64,000 nucleotides of DNA from Ramazzottius varieornatus (Eukaryota; Tardigrada; Eutardigrada; Parachela; Ramazzottiidae), in assembly GCA_001949185.1 (NCBI GenBank), contig BDGG01000012.1:564824-628823 (forward strand), in the 5' to 3' direction. The position numbers and the translations under genes are program-made. The notes under the pieces are model-generated. The model saw only the letters and a list, made by a program, of their open reading frames with translations, searched no databases and was not told the DNA's origin. Positions 19,828-31,657 of this stretch are shown in pieces; within the stretch, counting starts at the first letter, position 1, and each line of letters begins with the position of its first letter.

Positions 19828-22794
19828 TTACTCAATTATGCTTCTGGTAATTGTGGCTCCTTTGGAAAGTATCTCTGCAAATCGAGAAACCACCGGGTCG
19901 TACATCAGACTGGACGCCGCAACGACCGTATCATCTCTGGAACGAACCAAAATAAATGTCAGCACATACATACAGCGTATGTTGTACGCGGAGATTCCAG
20001 GAAGCAAAAGGATACTAGAACCGGAAGTCTGTGTATGAGTGAGCGGATCTGGGGAAAATACTCACTTCAAGTAATAGGCGACAAATTTCAGTCCATTGAG
20101 TGCGCCATGTATAAAAACATCGTTAAATTCTAAACCGAAGCCTAAAACAAGGTCCGTCGGGTCAGTACAGTCTCTTTATATCGAAAAGTGAAAGACAGAA
20201 GTCTTCGACTGTACCTGCATATCTAACGCTCTTTGTGAACATAGTTGTCCAGAAATAAGGGACAGAAGTAAAAGGCACCCGCTTCCCTATAATACTCAAC
20301 GCGGCTGTGCGGCCTTCCAACACAAAGAACATGAATTTATACTTAGGTACCAACTGTCAAAGCATACAGGTTCAATAGATCAAACTTACCTTGAGACTGG
20401 GCGACATTCCAGTGTCCGATCGTCACTCTGGTACCACCAAAAGGAAAGTCCGTACAGTCTCCCGCAGCATAAACATTTGGGATCTTTGTGGCCATAAACT
20501 GAAAACAGAGTGCAAGTTTGGAGAATAGCCATCTGACGTTCAAGTCCTCTTAAGCACACAAACCTCATCCACAACAATCGCTCCGTTTCTCGGGGAGAGC
20601 TCCAACAAGGTCTTCTCTAAGAACCCAGTTGAAGGTATCGTCCCTATACCAGCTACCAGGATATCAATTTCCACGGTGTACATATTGGTCAACGTGACTT
20701 TCTTGAGAAGTTGTGTATGCTTGTCTCCTTCGAACGACTGAATGCGAACTTCGGGAACGAAACTCACTCCTTTCTTCTGGAAGAGCTCCTGGAAGTAAGG
20801 AGGAAGACAGTGAATGACACAGCTTCTTCTCCAGGGAAAACACATACGTACGGTCTTGAGTGCTTCACCGACGAGTGGTCCGAGGGAGGCTTGGAAGGGT
20901 TCGCGGGTGTTGCTGATGACCGTCACAGCCGCTGCCTTATCTGCCAAGTAAGCCGCAACCTGGAACACAAACCATACTCAGTCAGAAGGGAGTTTCGACC
21001 AAGCTGGTGAACCGCACGTACGAGTGTCAGATGAGCAACACTTACCTCCATCCCGATGAAGGAGGAACCCAGTATGGCGACATTCTTGCCTTTGGCAGCA
21101 TCACAAATGGCCTTTGCATCGTCGGTCGTCCTCAAGTAGTGGATGTTCTTCCAAGGACCGCCAGTTATTGCATCCGAAAGAGTCCGTACATGCTGACCCA
21201 CAGCAAGAACCAGAGTGGAGTACCGTAAAGACTGTTCTTCGATGCCGCCTTTGACACTAAGAGTCTTGTTTTCAAAGTCCACAACTTCGACCTATTGCGA
21301 ACGAAAAACAGACATCGTTCGCTCAACGCGTCCATTTCCGGTATGGAAAAGCTCATTTCCTCCAGCACCTACGTACTGTCACGTTCTTCCATAGCTCAAT
21401 GTCATATTCTGCGAGGAAATCCTCCTTGCGAAGGAGTAATTTGTCGACAGGTGTATCCAAGCCCTGCGAAATATCAGCGGAAGCTGCTTGATGGTGCTTC
21501 GCCAAGATCGGCTTGGGGAGTTACCTTGGACAATTTGGTCCTGAAATTTGTTAAAGACTAATTAGAAAACCGGTTCTCACTAGTCTGTTGGAAGCGTGAC
21601 TGTACCTTACCGGTCGTATGGTGCATAGTTTTCTCCAGTCAGCATGACAATGCGTCCGGTAAAGTTTTCTTTTCTGAGCGTCTCCGCGCAAGTTAAGCCG
21701 GCACAGCCTATGACAAGGCTTGTTAATCATCTCGTGAGAAAACACGTCAACACCGCGGATGAACCGGCAAGCATGACGGAGGAATCTTAGAGCCACATAC
21801 CTCCGCCGACAATGACCACCGTATTGCTAACGTCATCACCATTCCGCTTGCACATTTGTAGGGTTCGTCGTTGATTATCGACGTTCTTTGCATGGCCGCT
21901 GATGACAACGGTGTCATTCTCCGTGGTCACCTGCAACAGAAACCATCTACATAAGAGCGAGGTGCATTGTTGGTCGTAGTCGTATATGTACAGCATACCT
22001 CGAAGACGTGAACGCCGTCTACGCAAGGATACTCTTCAATGTCACCGGTCTTTGTGTTGAAGCATGCGCCATGCCATGGGCATCGAACCCGGTTTTGCCC
22101 CATGGCTCCTGTAGAAACAACGGAAGAAAGAACATAACTCCTTTACAAAGCTATATAACTGAAGCGCGCTGTTTTTCCTACCGTTCTTCAGTAACGCAAG
22201 GTAGTGGGAGCAGGCGCTACCCATTGCGAAGTACTGGTTATCGTAACCTTTGCCTGAAACAACCCATCAAATTTGCCAACGCCAGTTTAGATTCATAGTC
22301 CAAATGAATTAGGCTGGCGTGCGTATGAGGAGTGAGGAATTGATCAACACTGCGCAAGCAAGGTGAAGGATCTTAAACTCACCTAAAAGAACCTGTTGCT
22401 TCTGCCCGGGTATTGCGATATTACGCATTCTGCAAAATGTTGAAAGAATTGTTTCTTTCAACAAAATATGCCTGAAATCAAACTCGGGCACATACTCTCC
22501 GATTTTCATCTCGTCGACCTTGCAGGCCTTCACTTCAAAGTAACCAGCGGCTTCCGCCAGGGATAACCGTTTCACCTCGTCGCCGGGTTCTTTCTTCTCC
22601 ATCACGGCGGGCGGTTCGGTCTTTGTCTCAATCATAACTAAAATCAGAAACGAATCGTGTGGCTGCAATGCCACAATACACAATTCAGTTGCAAGCTTGC
22701 AAGGCGGAAGTAGAGCATATCAATTTACGAGTTTTCCACGTTCCCTATACTCCATTCGACCTACGATAGCATGCCCATCTTTACCTTTGTCCAT
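19828..22794 (-). CDS. AIFM3: AIFM3-like Rieske/FAD oxidoreductase
   Basis: This is a 560-residue protein in 16 exons (first 22794-22785, last 19936-19828) with total length a multiple of three. The N-terminal half is a Rieske [2Fe-2S] domain: cluster ligands in SACSHY and CPWHGACF, then EEYPCVDGVHVFE. A pyridine-nucleotide-disulphide oxidoreductase domain follows: FAD-binding VVIVGGG, a second dinucleotide fold VAILGSSFIGME, and the FAD-contacting VYAAGDCTDFPF. The C-terminal part reads FVAYYLKDDTVVAASS. This order matches AIFM3 (AIF-like, human 605 residues). The mammalian protein is mitochondrial and can promote apoptosis; the physiological substrate is unknown. One exon (21540-21525) has only 16 bases. 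The start MDKVMIETK spans a 10-base first exon, the least certain piece. Confidence 0.93.
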
Positions 22795-23892
22795 TTTGCC
22801 GCGTCCACTATAAGATCCTCTTGACTGGAAGCTGCAGCAACGTTCCTCCCAGATAGGTGGTAAGGTGTTGGATCCGGGGACGGCGTTAATGGCACTTCAG
22901 CTACAAGGGAATATACACGTTACAATTTATCCACTTTACCAATGGGTTCACCGTTCTGTTTCCCAAGTTATACGAAGCCTTCGCCTGGCTGCGCGAAAGA
23001 TCAATAGCGAGCATGGAAAGCTAAACGAAACGGTGTTACTTACAGATCTTTGGCTCGTTGCATCCCATCGCGTGAGCCAAAGCTGCAATCGACTCCTTTC
23101 CGGAGCATGCCCTGCAGGATCATCTGCAGACTCATGGCTAACGGTTGAGCACTTGTCAAGCTGTTACTTCATATCTAACGGTTTGTGATAACATTTAAGC
23201 CGGCAACAATAGCAAGCAGATCCGTCAGATAAACCTGTTCACCGAAGAGATAATCGATACCATGTAAGACGTATGTCGTGATGGCGTATAAGAAGACTTC
23301 CGGTCCGTCACCTCCTTTGCAGTTGTGCCGTAACTGCCGTTAATGGTTCATTTTATTGCGAATTGTTCCTGCCGAAGAAGATCCACTAAGTAGCCGGAGC
23401 TCCTACAAAGAAGTGAATTCGATATGAAAGTTTGCGGCGACGGACAGAAAGACTAGTCCCAGAACTCACAAACCACGCAAAAGCCAAAAGTTTAAACCAA
23501 ATTTGGCTACAGTACATTTCATTTTCGGTCAACCCCAGCAAACCGAAGCTCAAACACATTGCGGTTCGGGTTGACATTTACCTCTGTGCTCAAGTTATCA
23601 ATCAATCCTCGTCCGAACGGCTTGGGTCTGACGAACCGGTCGAACCGACTCTTTTACGTTTGGACCAAGTCGCCAGCTCTTACTTTAAACAAAGGCCTTA
23701 CTACCTACAGGAATTTTCTGAGTTCCGGGAGTAGATCAGGAGTCCAGGACAAGATCATGATCTTCAGTCTACAGTCATTGCAGTGTTCATCGTTTGATAG
23801 TGGTTACTCGTCGTATCTATAAGACTCGAACTGTGTAGCTGCAGGCAAAGTGCTGGAATCTGCGAAGTACGAAGAGCGTGTCGACAGCGCGC
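22795..23892. other. divergent promoter region between AIFM3 and next gene
   Basis: AIFM3 leads away left and the next gene right, so both promoters should lie here. I see no TATA box or motif that stands out and no coding exon. Confidence 0.45.
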
Positions 23893-25186
23893 ATGGAAGA
23901 AAACTCGACATGGACATTTCTGGAGATTGTGCATCACCTGGAAGACGGATGTGGTTATGTCCCGAATACACCAGCCCCACAGTATTTTGCGTTCACCACC
24001 GATAGGTTCCTGGCGCTAATAAACGGCAAGTCGCACGAAGAGAATGGCGGCGAGAGGCTGGGAAACAGTAGGAGGCCAGAAGTCCCATCAGATGCTTCGA
24101 ATGCTTGTAATTGTTTGGTTTCAGCTTAATTAATGTTACTGCTCGCAGGTGAATGGATCTGTCTGAGCGATTCCGAAGACCTGGATATCCGCAACGGTTA
24201 CTTCTACCCAGAACAGCTTCTCTATAACAACATTGCTAGTCAAGTTGGCCATAATCCTCCCCGGTTACCAGAGAAGTACGGCGTTTCCCGACGGATGGTT
24301 TTGGACCCCTATCAGCTCAGTCACGTTGTCTACAACCTGGGCTATTCCAGACCGTTCCGCACTTCGTGCGCCAAGTTCATCCGCGAAAGGCCAACAACCA
24401 GAGATCGTCAACAAGGGCAATCCGCATGTATTACGCTATGTTTGGACGAGACTGCCTTTGTACATAAGTTCGACGAAGCATGGTATGTAAAATGGGACTT
24501 CGGCAAATGATTTCAGCCAGATTACTATCTCAAGTGGCGCACGTTTACTTGTTATTGGCTGTGAGGGTGCGCCATTTAGGAAAACGAGCGGAGTAAATTC
24601 ATTTCCTGACATCTCATCTATTCCCATCCGAATCTTTTTCAGACTTTCCAATATCCAATAGAATTTCTTTAGGGAGAACCGAATATGGACCCTATGTATG
24701 TGGAACGAACTAGTGAAGGAACATTTGGCCTGGCTGTCAACATTAGGTGGTGCATTTTCCGCTCTGGGGAAGATCGGGTTCAAAGCCTTTGCCGAACGAG
24801 CTGGGAAGATCTCCATATCGCAGCTGCGATTGGCTCTTCGACTGGGTGATCCCATCCTCAGTTCGCGGTCTCGAATATACTTCGCCCTCAGCTTGATCCA
24901 GCAGAGAAGTTTCAGAATGGCTAGAAGGATTCTTCGGAACGAACGGAGGTTCGCTCGGAGTGAAGCTGCAAGGTCGGAAGCAGACAAGCTGGAGTCGATA
25001 GTGGATAGTGTGTGGCAGTATCTGCTCTGGGAGGAGAAACAGAACAAATACTCGGCCAAGCAGAAGAAGAAGCTGGAAGCAAGAGCTGATAGACTGCTGT
25101 TTGACGATGAGACGATGAGGTCGAAAGCTACAATTGCGGATACTATTCTGGCCATGAGTAGGCTGGACTTTGCTCAAAAGGCATAA
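23893..25186 (+). CDS. unknown intracellular protein, about 340 residues
   Basis: Three exons fit: 23893-24067 (donor ACA|GTAGGA chosen for phase and an 81-bp intron), 24149-24482 and 24673-25186. The N-terminal part reads WTFLEIVHHLEDGCGYVPNT and then GEWICLSDSEDLDIRNGYFY. The second exon has PYQLSHVVYNLGYSRPFR. The last exon is strongly helical (WNELVKEHLAWLSTLGGAFS, RLALRLGDPILSSRSRIYFA), with a repeat-like helical pair and a charged end. The regular coding character and splice agreement argue for a real gene. It looks like a conserved eukaryotic protein of unknown function, but I cannot attach a family name. Intron 2 carries a foldback element. Confidence 0.65.
24502..24613. repeat. foldback element 7, full length, in an intron
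   Basis: Outer arms CGGCAAATGATTTCAGCCAG and GTAAATTCATTTCCTGAC, stem CAAGTGGCGCACG / GGTGCGCCATTTAG, loop CTTGTTATTGGCTGT. It begins 19 bases after the donor site. Confidence 0.8.
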
Positions 25187-25670
25187 AGGTGAGTTCCTTG
25201 TTCTTTCATAGAGAAGTTGAAAAATTTTACTGTATCATGTTGCGGTGATTCGGGGGATTTCATCTCTGTGCTTGGTCCAACTGATATCCCATATACTCAG
25301 AAAACAAAATGTGAAGCCGCCCCCTAAAGCCTGAAGAGCGCCGTCAATATTCGAACGTTGTTGGGCAGGGGTAATCTTATCTTCGATGGGACACTCGAAC
25401 TTAGGCGACGCTTCATTGATATGGCATTTGATGAACTTGCAAATCAAACCAAATACGGTGTTACAAGTGGCTGGTTCCTAACGATGTCGGGTACTGGCCA
25501 GAAATATGTTTAAGTTTCGCTGGTACTGCTTCTACCGAGTAAGGTTCAGTAGGGAGACTGAGCTAATGTAGTCCTTACATGTATCCGATTTTCAGAACGC
25601 CAAGAAGGAAGAATTAGTATAGCAATGTCGTTTGAATCCCTGTTCTTGAGAGTGCCGAACAACCGACATA
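25187..25670. other. intergenic
   Basis: A GGTGAG directly after the preceding stop could open a 3'-UTR intron. No coding exon is recognised. Confidence 0.4.
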
Positions 25671-25989
25671 ATGCTGCCAAAGAGTGCCCCACTAGAAGCA
25701 GTAATCTTAAACAAAAGATTTATCTTCCACGACAAAGTTGACTACAACAACGACGACAGAGTGTTACTGCCGTACTGGCAATTTTAATACTGCGTGCAAA
25801 TAATGGGTTTTGGTACGTAGGGTAAAGGGTGGCTGGACAGTGGCTGACTGTCTGGATGATGTGGAAAATGCGGACAGCGAAAGGAAGTCAGTGCAACCGC
25901 CCAACCCCGCCGTCTTTGATGAGATCATTCGTGAACACCAGGCAGTGAACTGTCGCTTTTTACTTCCGTTCTTTCCCGAGGTCGTTTGA
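25671..25989 (+). CDS. possible 89-residue protein, uncertain
   Basis: Two exons (25671-25771, 25821-25989) would encode a protein starting MLPKSAPLEAVILNKRF and ending HQAVNCRFLLPFFPEVV. The phases agree, but the 49-bp intron is shorter than any other in the window. The minus strand across 25.93-26.08 kb is also open and reads a basic stretch (PPKKRASALKRPRERTEV). Only one of the two is likely to be coding. No family is recognised. Confidence 0.3.
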
Positions 25990-26155
25990 GAGCCGATGCC
26001 CTTTTCTTTGGCGGAATAGGTTCCTCGCTCTCGACTTGTGCTCCTGGAGCTGGTACTCTCGTAGCAACTGGTCAGTTCACAGTAGGAGCTGGCTTGGTGA
26101 ACAGAAGGAAGGTCCTAAGAGTGGCACCTTGAAACGTTGTTTATAATGCTTTGAA

Positions 26156-28340
26156 ATGACGGCCAGGTCCGATAAGAAAAAGCAGGATAAGGGGGACGTC
26201 GATATTGCCGATTCGCCTTACTTCAACGCTACCTCCACAATCTCTGGTCTGAGCTTGCCGGAAGTGACGGAAATTGGCAAAGCTGGTGTCATCACAAACC
26301 GCATCCCTGATATTATTCTACCGGAGGAGATTACTACTGCTCGTTTGATACTGCGTCGTGATCGCCAGACTCATTTTGAGGAACTGGGTGCCGTGGTTGA
26401 CCGAATGCGCTTGACGAAGTCGGGCTATGACTGCGTGATCGTTTGTGGGAAGGAGAAGGTGTACGCACATCGATGTGTCCTCATTGCGCATTCAGAATAT
26501 TTCGAGAGGTTACTGTTTGAGAGCGGGGATAAGCTGATGGTGGATGTCCCAGCTGATGGCATTCCTGCGAGAGGCATGACGGCCATCATCGACTATATGT
26601 ACAGCGGCGACCTGAAGATCAATTATGAGACCGCAGTGGATACGCTGACCACGGCGAATATCCTCGAGATGCCGGACCTGACGGACAAATGCTCCGACTT
26701 CATTAACACGCTCTTGGCTGACGAGAACTTGATGACAACCCTCGAGGTGGGTTCTTGGCAGACTGGTCTGGGTCGCTTTTGATATATGGCATGACAATGT
26801 TTTCTTCGTAGTTAGCTTGCCGAACGGACGGGTGTCAATCCACTGTACTCGGAAGCCTACAAGCGACTTGCAAAGAACTTCTATATCCAGACCAAGATGC
26901 CCGGCTTCCTGTTGTGGGATATTGAGAAAGTCACGCGGCTGCTATCGAATGACCACATTGTCATTGAGGTACGAGCTGCCAGCCTGCCGTTCATCTGGCT
27001 GTACATGAGCCATGGGAGCTCGCTGCTCGGCAAAAAAACTCGACCAGATTGTTTTCTCAAGTGGCGCAAGTTTTCAGTTTTATCACCGAAAGCCTGCGTC
27101 ACTTGGAAAACAACGATGTTGTCGAGTTCGACTGTTTTCCCAAGTGGCGCAAATTTTTGGCCTAATTGGCTGGAAACCTGCGCCGCTTCGCCAGACGATC
27201 TTGCCGACTTCGTTAGCCTAGGTCCCACATTGTCTGCCGCTTTTCTGCAGAATAGGTGGCTGAATGCTAATTTCTTGGTTGTCGATTAGACAGAAGTCCA
27301 CGTTTTTGTGGCTGCCATGCGCTGGATGCAGTACAAGGAGAAGGAGCGGCGGCAGAACTTCAAGGTACTGATGGACTGTGTGCGGTGGGTCTACATGTCG
27401 ACCGAGGACATGATGAACTGCATCGACCAGGAACAGGACCTCCTCAAACAGGCAGACATCCGCGTCCTGCTAATAGATGCTAACTGGTACTTTTCGTTTC
27501 GTCTAGTAACGGGATGTACCAGTTCCTATGCCCGAAACTTTCCCATAGGTATCTGACACTGGAACATTACCATTTCGTATGGAAGGACTATATCATTCCG
27601 CTACCTCGAATACGCTCACTGAGAAAAGAAGGTACATAGCCCAAGATCTTTCCATGAATGATTGGCTTGCTAGCTTTTATTTGTTGTAATCACTTAGATC
27701 CGGAGGAAGTGGTTAACAGAATGCGTGTCTCCCTTGTGGCTAAGCATTCCTCCATGGACCACATATGGAAAACCAGAGAGGCCGCTGTAAGTTTTCATTC
27801 TCACATGTCTGGTTTTGATTAGTGAATATTTGTTTGTTGTAGACTGCCGTAACGAAAGACAGACCTTCAAGCAGAGCTGCCGTCTATCGAGAGAGCTCGA
27901 AGAAGGAAGAGCGGAATAAAGAGCACCGACAGGCGGCGTCACTTCCGGCTTCGAACTTTGGACGCGCTGGTACAGCTGACGGCCCCGAAGCTACACCTCG
28001 TAGAAGTAGTGATCGTGCTGTTGCTTCCTCGCCGAAAACTGCGCCTTCTCCCAACCACGCATCCACACCACACACAGCGCCTTCGCCGAAAGTCCCTCAG
28101 TCGCCTGTTGTTCCTCCTGATGCGAAGCACGACAGACCAGAGTCAGGAGGAAAGCACGAAAAGCAACAGTCGGGAGGAAAGCATGAACGACCGAAGTCAG
28201 CAGGCACAGCGAGGTCGAGAAAGCGCGAGAAGGAAGAGAAGAAGACCAAAGCTGAGCCGGTTGAAGAGTCGCCGGCAAAGTCTCCGAAAGGGGAAAAGTT
28301 TACGCTGTTCAAAAAGAACGCCAAAAAGAAGGGACGCTGA
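26156..28340 (+). CDS. BTB/POZ-BACK domain protein
   Basis: Six exons (26156-26746, 26816-26968, 27290-27486, 27549-27631, 27698-27786, 27843-28340) give 536 residues. Residues about 95-200 form a BTB domain (DCVIVCGKEKVYAHRCVLIA, SEYFERLLFE, AIIDYMYSGDLKI, TLTTANILEMPDL). A BACK-like helical region follows (AERTGVNPLYSEAYKRLAKN, WVYMSTEDMMNCI). No kelch repeats are present. The last 165 residues are disordered, rich in Pro, Ser and Lys, ending FTLFKKNAKKKGR. BTB-BACK proteins are commonly Cullin-3 adaptors; that role is inferred. It differs from KLHL proteins in having the basic tail where kelch repeats would be. Intron 2 holds a double foldback element. Confidence 0.88.
27027..27214. repeat. 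foldback element 8, double hairpin, in BTB intron 2
   Basis: Outer arms GCTCGGCAAAAAAACTCGAC and CGATCTTGCCGACTTCG. Stems CAAGTGGCGCAAG / CTGCGTCACTTGG and CAAGTGGCGCAAA / CTGCGCCGCTTCG. The loop of the second carries GGCCTAATTGGCTGG. Confidence 0.8.
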
Positions 28341-28777
28341 AGGTCGCACGGGTCATTCTTCATGCCTCGTAAACTTCTTTACGAGCTTCCTTCTGTCAGT
28401 CACAAGTTTTCTTCGAAATCGCAGCTTTCTCTTTCTGTTTTCACGGTGTTGTCAACAGCGTGATTTTCATATTGAAAAGGGTTTTCTGGAATGTTTTGAG
28501 TTAGGAGGTGTTAATGGGCACTTGTCTGCCTTCACACATATTTTAACGACCCACGGCTGGCTGGACTAATCCCGAATTATGTCAACCACTCTCTGTTGGA
28601 GCAGTCAAGTGCGATTAATGATGATGGTCGGTCATGTGCTCTTGAACAGTCCTTCTGTAACAGTGTAATGAAGCATAGCGAAGCGAACTCTGTTGTACCG
28701 GTAGGAGAACGGATTTCAATGAGGGACTTTGATGGGGCGTAAAAACTTGAGCCGCTTTGAATGTTGGAAATTGGGCT
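28341..28777. other. convergent 3' ends
   Basis: The BTB gene on + and the following gene on - run toward each other. Nothing else is seen. Confidence 0.5.
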
Positions 28778-29864
28778 TTACCATCGGAGGCTGAAGAGCC
28801 TGTTCCGAAGGAAGTAAACTATCTTCCTAATACTTGCGTGCCTCGACTGGCTTGTTCCTTTTCTTCGGGTGGGGAATCCCCAATTAAGAGCTGAATTGTT
28901 TGGTTGATGGAGGCTTAGGCACCAACCAAGTTGATCCAGAGCACAACAAGGGATTTCTGACTGAGACAAAGTAAACCTCTCGATCACCGCTCTAGAATCT
29001 CGGGGGAACATGCGCACGTGTGTCACGTCAAATCTGGAGAAAATTTCAATATGAACGATTCCACCAGCTGTCACCGGCAAATTAAATTCCCATCGTTTGT
29101 AAGCATACGACCTTCCATCAATTTTTCTAAATGGGCAAGTCCACACTGGCCTTAAACCATTCCTGAAAGCAAGGATGAACCTGGTAGGGTGGAGAGCTGC
29201 GAGTCTGCGACCGTGGTTCTGGTTTCTTTGATATAGTGATCCAATGAGAATCTTGGCATACAAAGTTTCGACTTCCGGCGCCGCATCGTCCCGGAAGTGT
29301 CGAAGATGTGAGCTATGTATTAGCCCAGTCGACCTTCTTGTCACTACACAGAGAACCAACAGTAGATGTCACCGCCCTGAGCTTTAAGTTGACAACGCTC
29401 CAGATTTTCAAAGCCGTTAACTTATTTTTACTGTTGACACTACTGGGTAAGTATTGATTTTTTCTGGACCGCGATCGTACGTTTAATGAAAATCAGGGAG
29501 ACACTTTTCGCTTCCATCCAAATTTGGTGCGCAGCATAAGCGCAGATGCCAAACTCCAGCTGTTCTAAGTACAGTCTAAGTACCTACATGTTGAAGCATC
29601 GTTAGCCGGGTATTCGGGTTCGTGCGGTAAGAACCCGCGCAGCAGGGAACGCCCAGTCTTTGTCTCTCTGGCCGTTTGGGTACGCACGATGGTACGAACA
29701 TAGTTCTGAAATTTGTTTCGGAGATTAAGCTCCGCCATTGGAACTTCTTTGGGGATGACGGTTTGCACACTGTCCGCCTGTTGACTAGTCATGGAGCGAG
29801 AAGTTGTCGTCCATCGGGTATCAACCGTGGTGCTGTAACGCGCAATATTAATCAGACTTCTCAT
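28778..29864 (-). CDS. unknown 280-residue protein, possibly mitochondrial
   Basis: Two exons (29864-29588, 29343-28778) join in phase. The N-terminus MRSLINIARYSTTVDTRWTT is rich in Arg, Ser and Thr and poor in acidic residues, as in mitochondrial targeting peptides. The body contains KFQNYVRTIVRTQTARETK, GRSLLRGFLPHEPEYPA, VETLYAKILIGSLYQRN and RSYAYKRWEFNLPVTAGGI, with a high share of Arg and aromatics. I do not recognise a family; a mitochondrial ribosomal or assembly factor would fit the composition, but this is a guess. The 193-codon second exon is open throughout. Confidence 0.5.
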
Positions 29865-31341
29865 GTTTTTACTGTTTCAGATGTTGCCGCAAACTCTCAT
29901 GGAAGAGGCGTGCGCGTTGGATGACAAAAATTTCTAAACTGACATGCAGCACGATCTGTAGCTTAACTTGAGGCGTATCCGTCAGCCGCGATTGCCTCCA
30001 CGATAAAGCTAATCGACCCAGCTTTCTGCAGGCCAAAATCGAAAGCCGCGTACTTTCGGTTAGCCATTTCTTTCCTGTAGCCTTTTCTTTGGGCTTGCGG
30101 AATACAGCATTGCGCTTTTGTTCGAAACCCGTACCCTTTTGTGCTTCCGAGCGTGAGGCTATATAGAGTGAGGTATTCAGATATACCGTATCGCACCAGG
30201 CGGGGTTCCTGGGAGCGGTACTTGTTAGGCAGGGAAGATCAGCTGAGAGCCAGAAGTGCCGCACCTTGCCTTGTACTCCGAAGGGACTGGAGCGGATAAA
30301 ATGTTAATATGTATATTCACTTTTAAGATTTCGTGCCGGTTAATATCCCTTGCGCGCTATAAGTAACTTCCTGATTAGGGTTCATAATCCCCGGAAGCCC
30401 TTGTTCGCCCATGGTCCCTGTTCATTTTCTTGGTCCCGGCAGAGTAACCATCCACGCATCGAATAACAAACATGGCGGCACCACTTCTTAACCAAGGCTT
30501 TTGTGGTTTGGGATTGCTCGACTATTGATCTGGCTGAGCTCTGTGATGTGTGTACGATTACCGCGAGAAATATCGTTTGAGCCTTTATACTGTATAATTT
30601 GAGAACCCCGATCGAGCCCGGCACTGCGGATTTTCCTGCTGACATTCTGCTTTGCACTTTATGACTATTCCGCTGGGAATTTTAATTGGGCGTACGAGAT
30701 GGCTATCTGACTGGTCTGAAGACTTACAGTGTTATTTGTGGAACTTGAGATGCACTACAACCTTCCGCTGCACCATGCTCCAAGGCGGAACTTGAGTGCG
30801 CCAAAAAGAACAGATCTCTTGATGAATATTTATTGTATACACTTGTGACAAGCCTGCTTTCCTCTCTGAAAAATATCACGTGAAAGATTTTCATGACGTT
30901 TCCTGCGAATTGCAAAAGGCTGGAATATGGACTGTCGACGTGAAAGTTCAATGCGGCGGGCGACCTCTCGCGTGACTTTGGGCCCCAACCTGACGTGATT
31001 AAGTCTTAGCGCAAGGAGTGGGCAGAGCTAAGCTTCTGCGCTAATCAAATTTTTGACCCTGCTCAAATTCAATATCGATCTTTCTAATTATAATTTTGAT
31101 TTATTCGGACTTCCTAGACGCAACCTTCGAATGTCAGGCGGATTATTATCTTACATTACCGGAAACCGAAGAAAAGTCTGCTCGTCAGTGTAATTACTTT
31201 CGGTCGTCCAGGCCTGTGTCATTCCTCTGTCTGACCGCTCGTGCATTACGCTAATAGGCATAATTGCTATATCCTCGAACCATGATTATTATAGAAAATT
31301 GTTCGAAATCCGAATTGCTAGTGTAATATTACAGGAATTCC
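29865..31341. other. intergenic upstream of the GPCR
   Basis: Minus-strand frames at 29963-30196 (ends FIVEAIAADGYASS) and 30382-30657 are open but have no recognisable motif or partner exons. I leave them uncalled. Confidence 0.35.
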
Positions 31342-31521
31342 ATGTCGCTGTCTCTTCTGCAGGCTTTGGCCGTTTTATGTAACGTGGAGTACATGCAGAC
31401 CGTCCGAGCATTCTACGTGATGGATCATCCGGATTATGGGGTCAAAGAAAATCGCAGTGAAATGATCGACCTTTTAGACTTCTTTTTTGATCAGCCTACG
31501 ACGCTCATGTCCGCCCTTTAA
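31342..31521 (+). other. 59-codon upstream frame before the GPCR
   Basis: ATG at 31342 opens MSLSLLQALAVLCNVEYMQT and closes at 31519-31521, 136 bp before the receptor ATG and in another frame. If it lies in the receptor leader it would act as an upstream ORF. It could also be an exon of a spliced product; no donor in suitable phase was found. Confidence 0.4.
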
Positions 31522-31657
31522 CCTGGAATACTGGACTGATCGGGACGTGACGAACCCATTGTGTGGCCCGATCATCCTGTCGATTGAGAGTGGAGTACTC
31601 ACTCGAGGCCACCAAGCGGCTGCTTGTCTATTTGCGGGGAGCCTGCTGGACCATCAA

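Noticed and set aside
24436-25155. 239-codon minus frame at 24.4-25.2 kb
   Set aside because: It is the antisense shadow of the last exon of the unknown + gene, which joins two upstream exons in phase.
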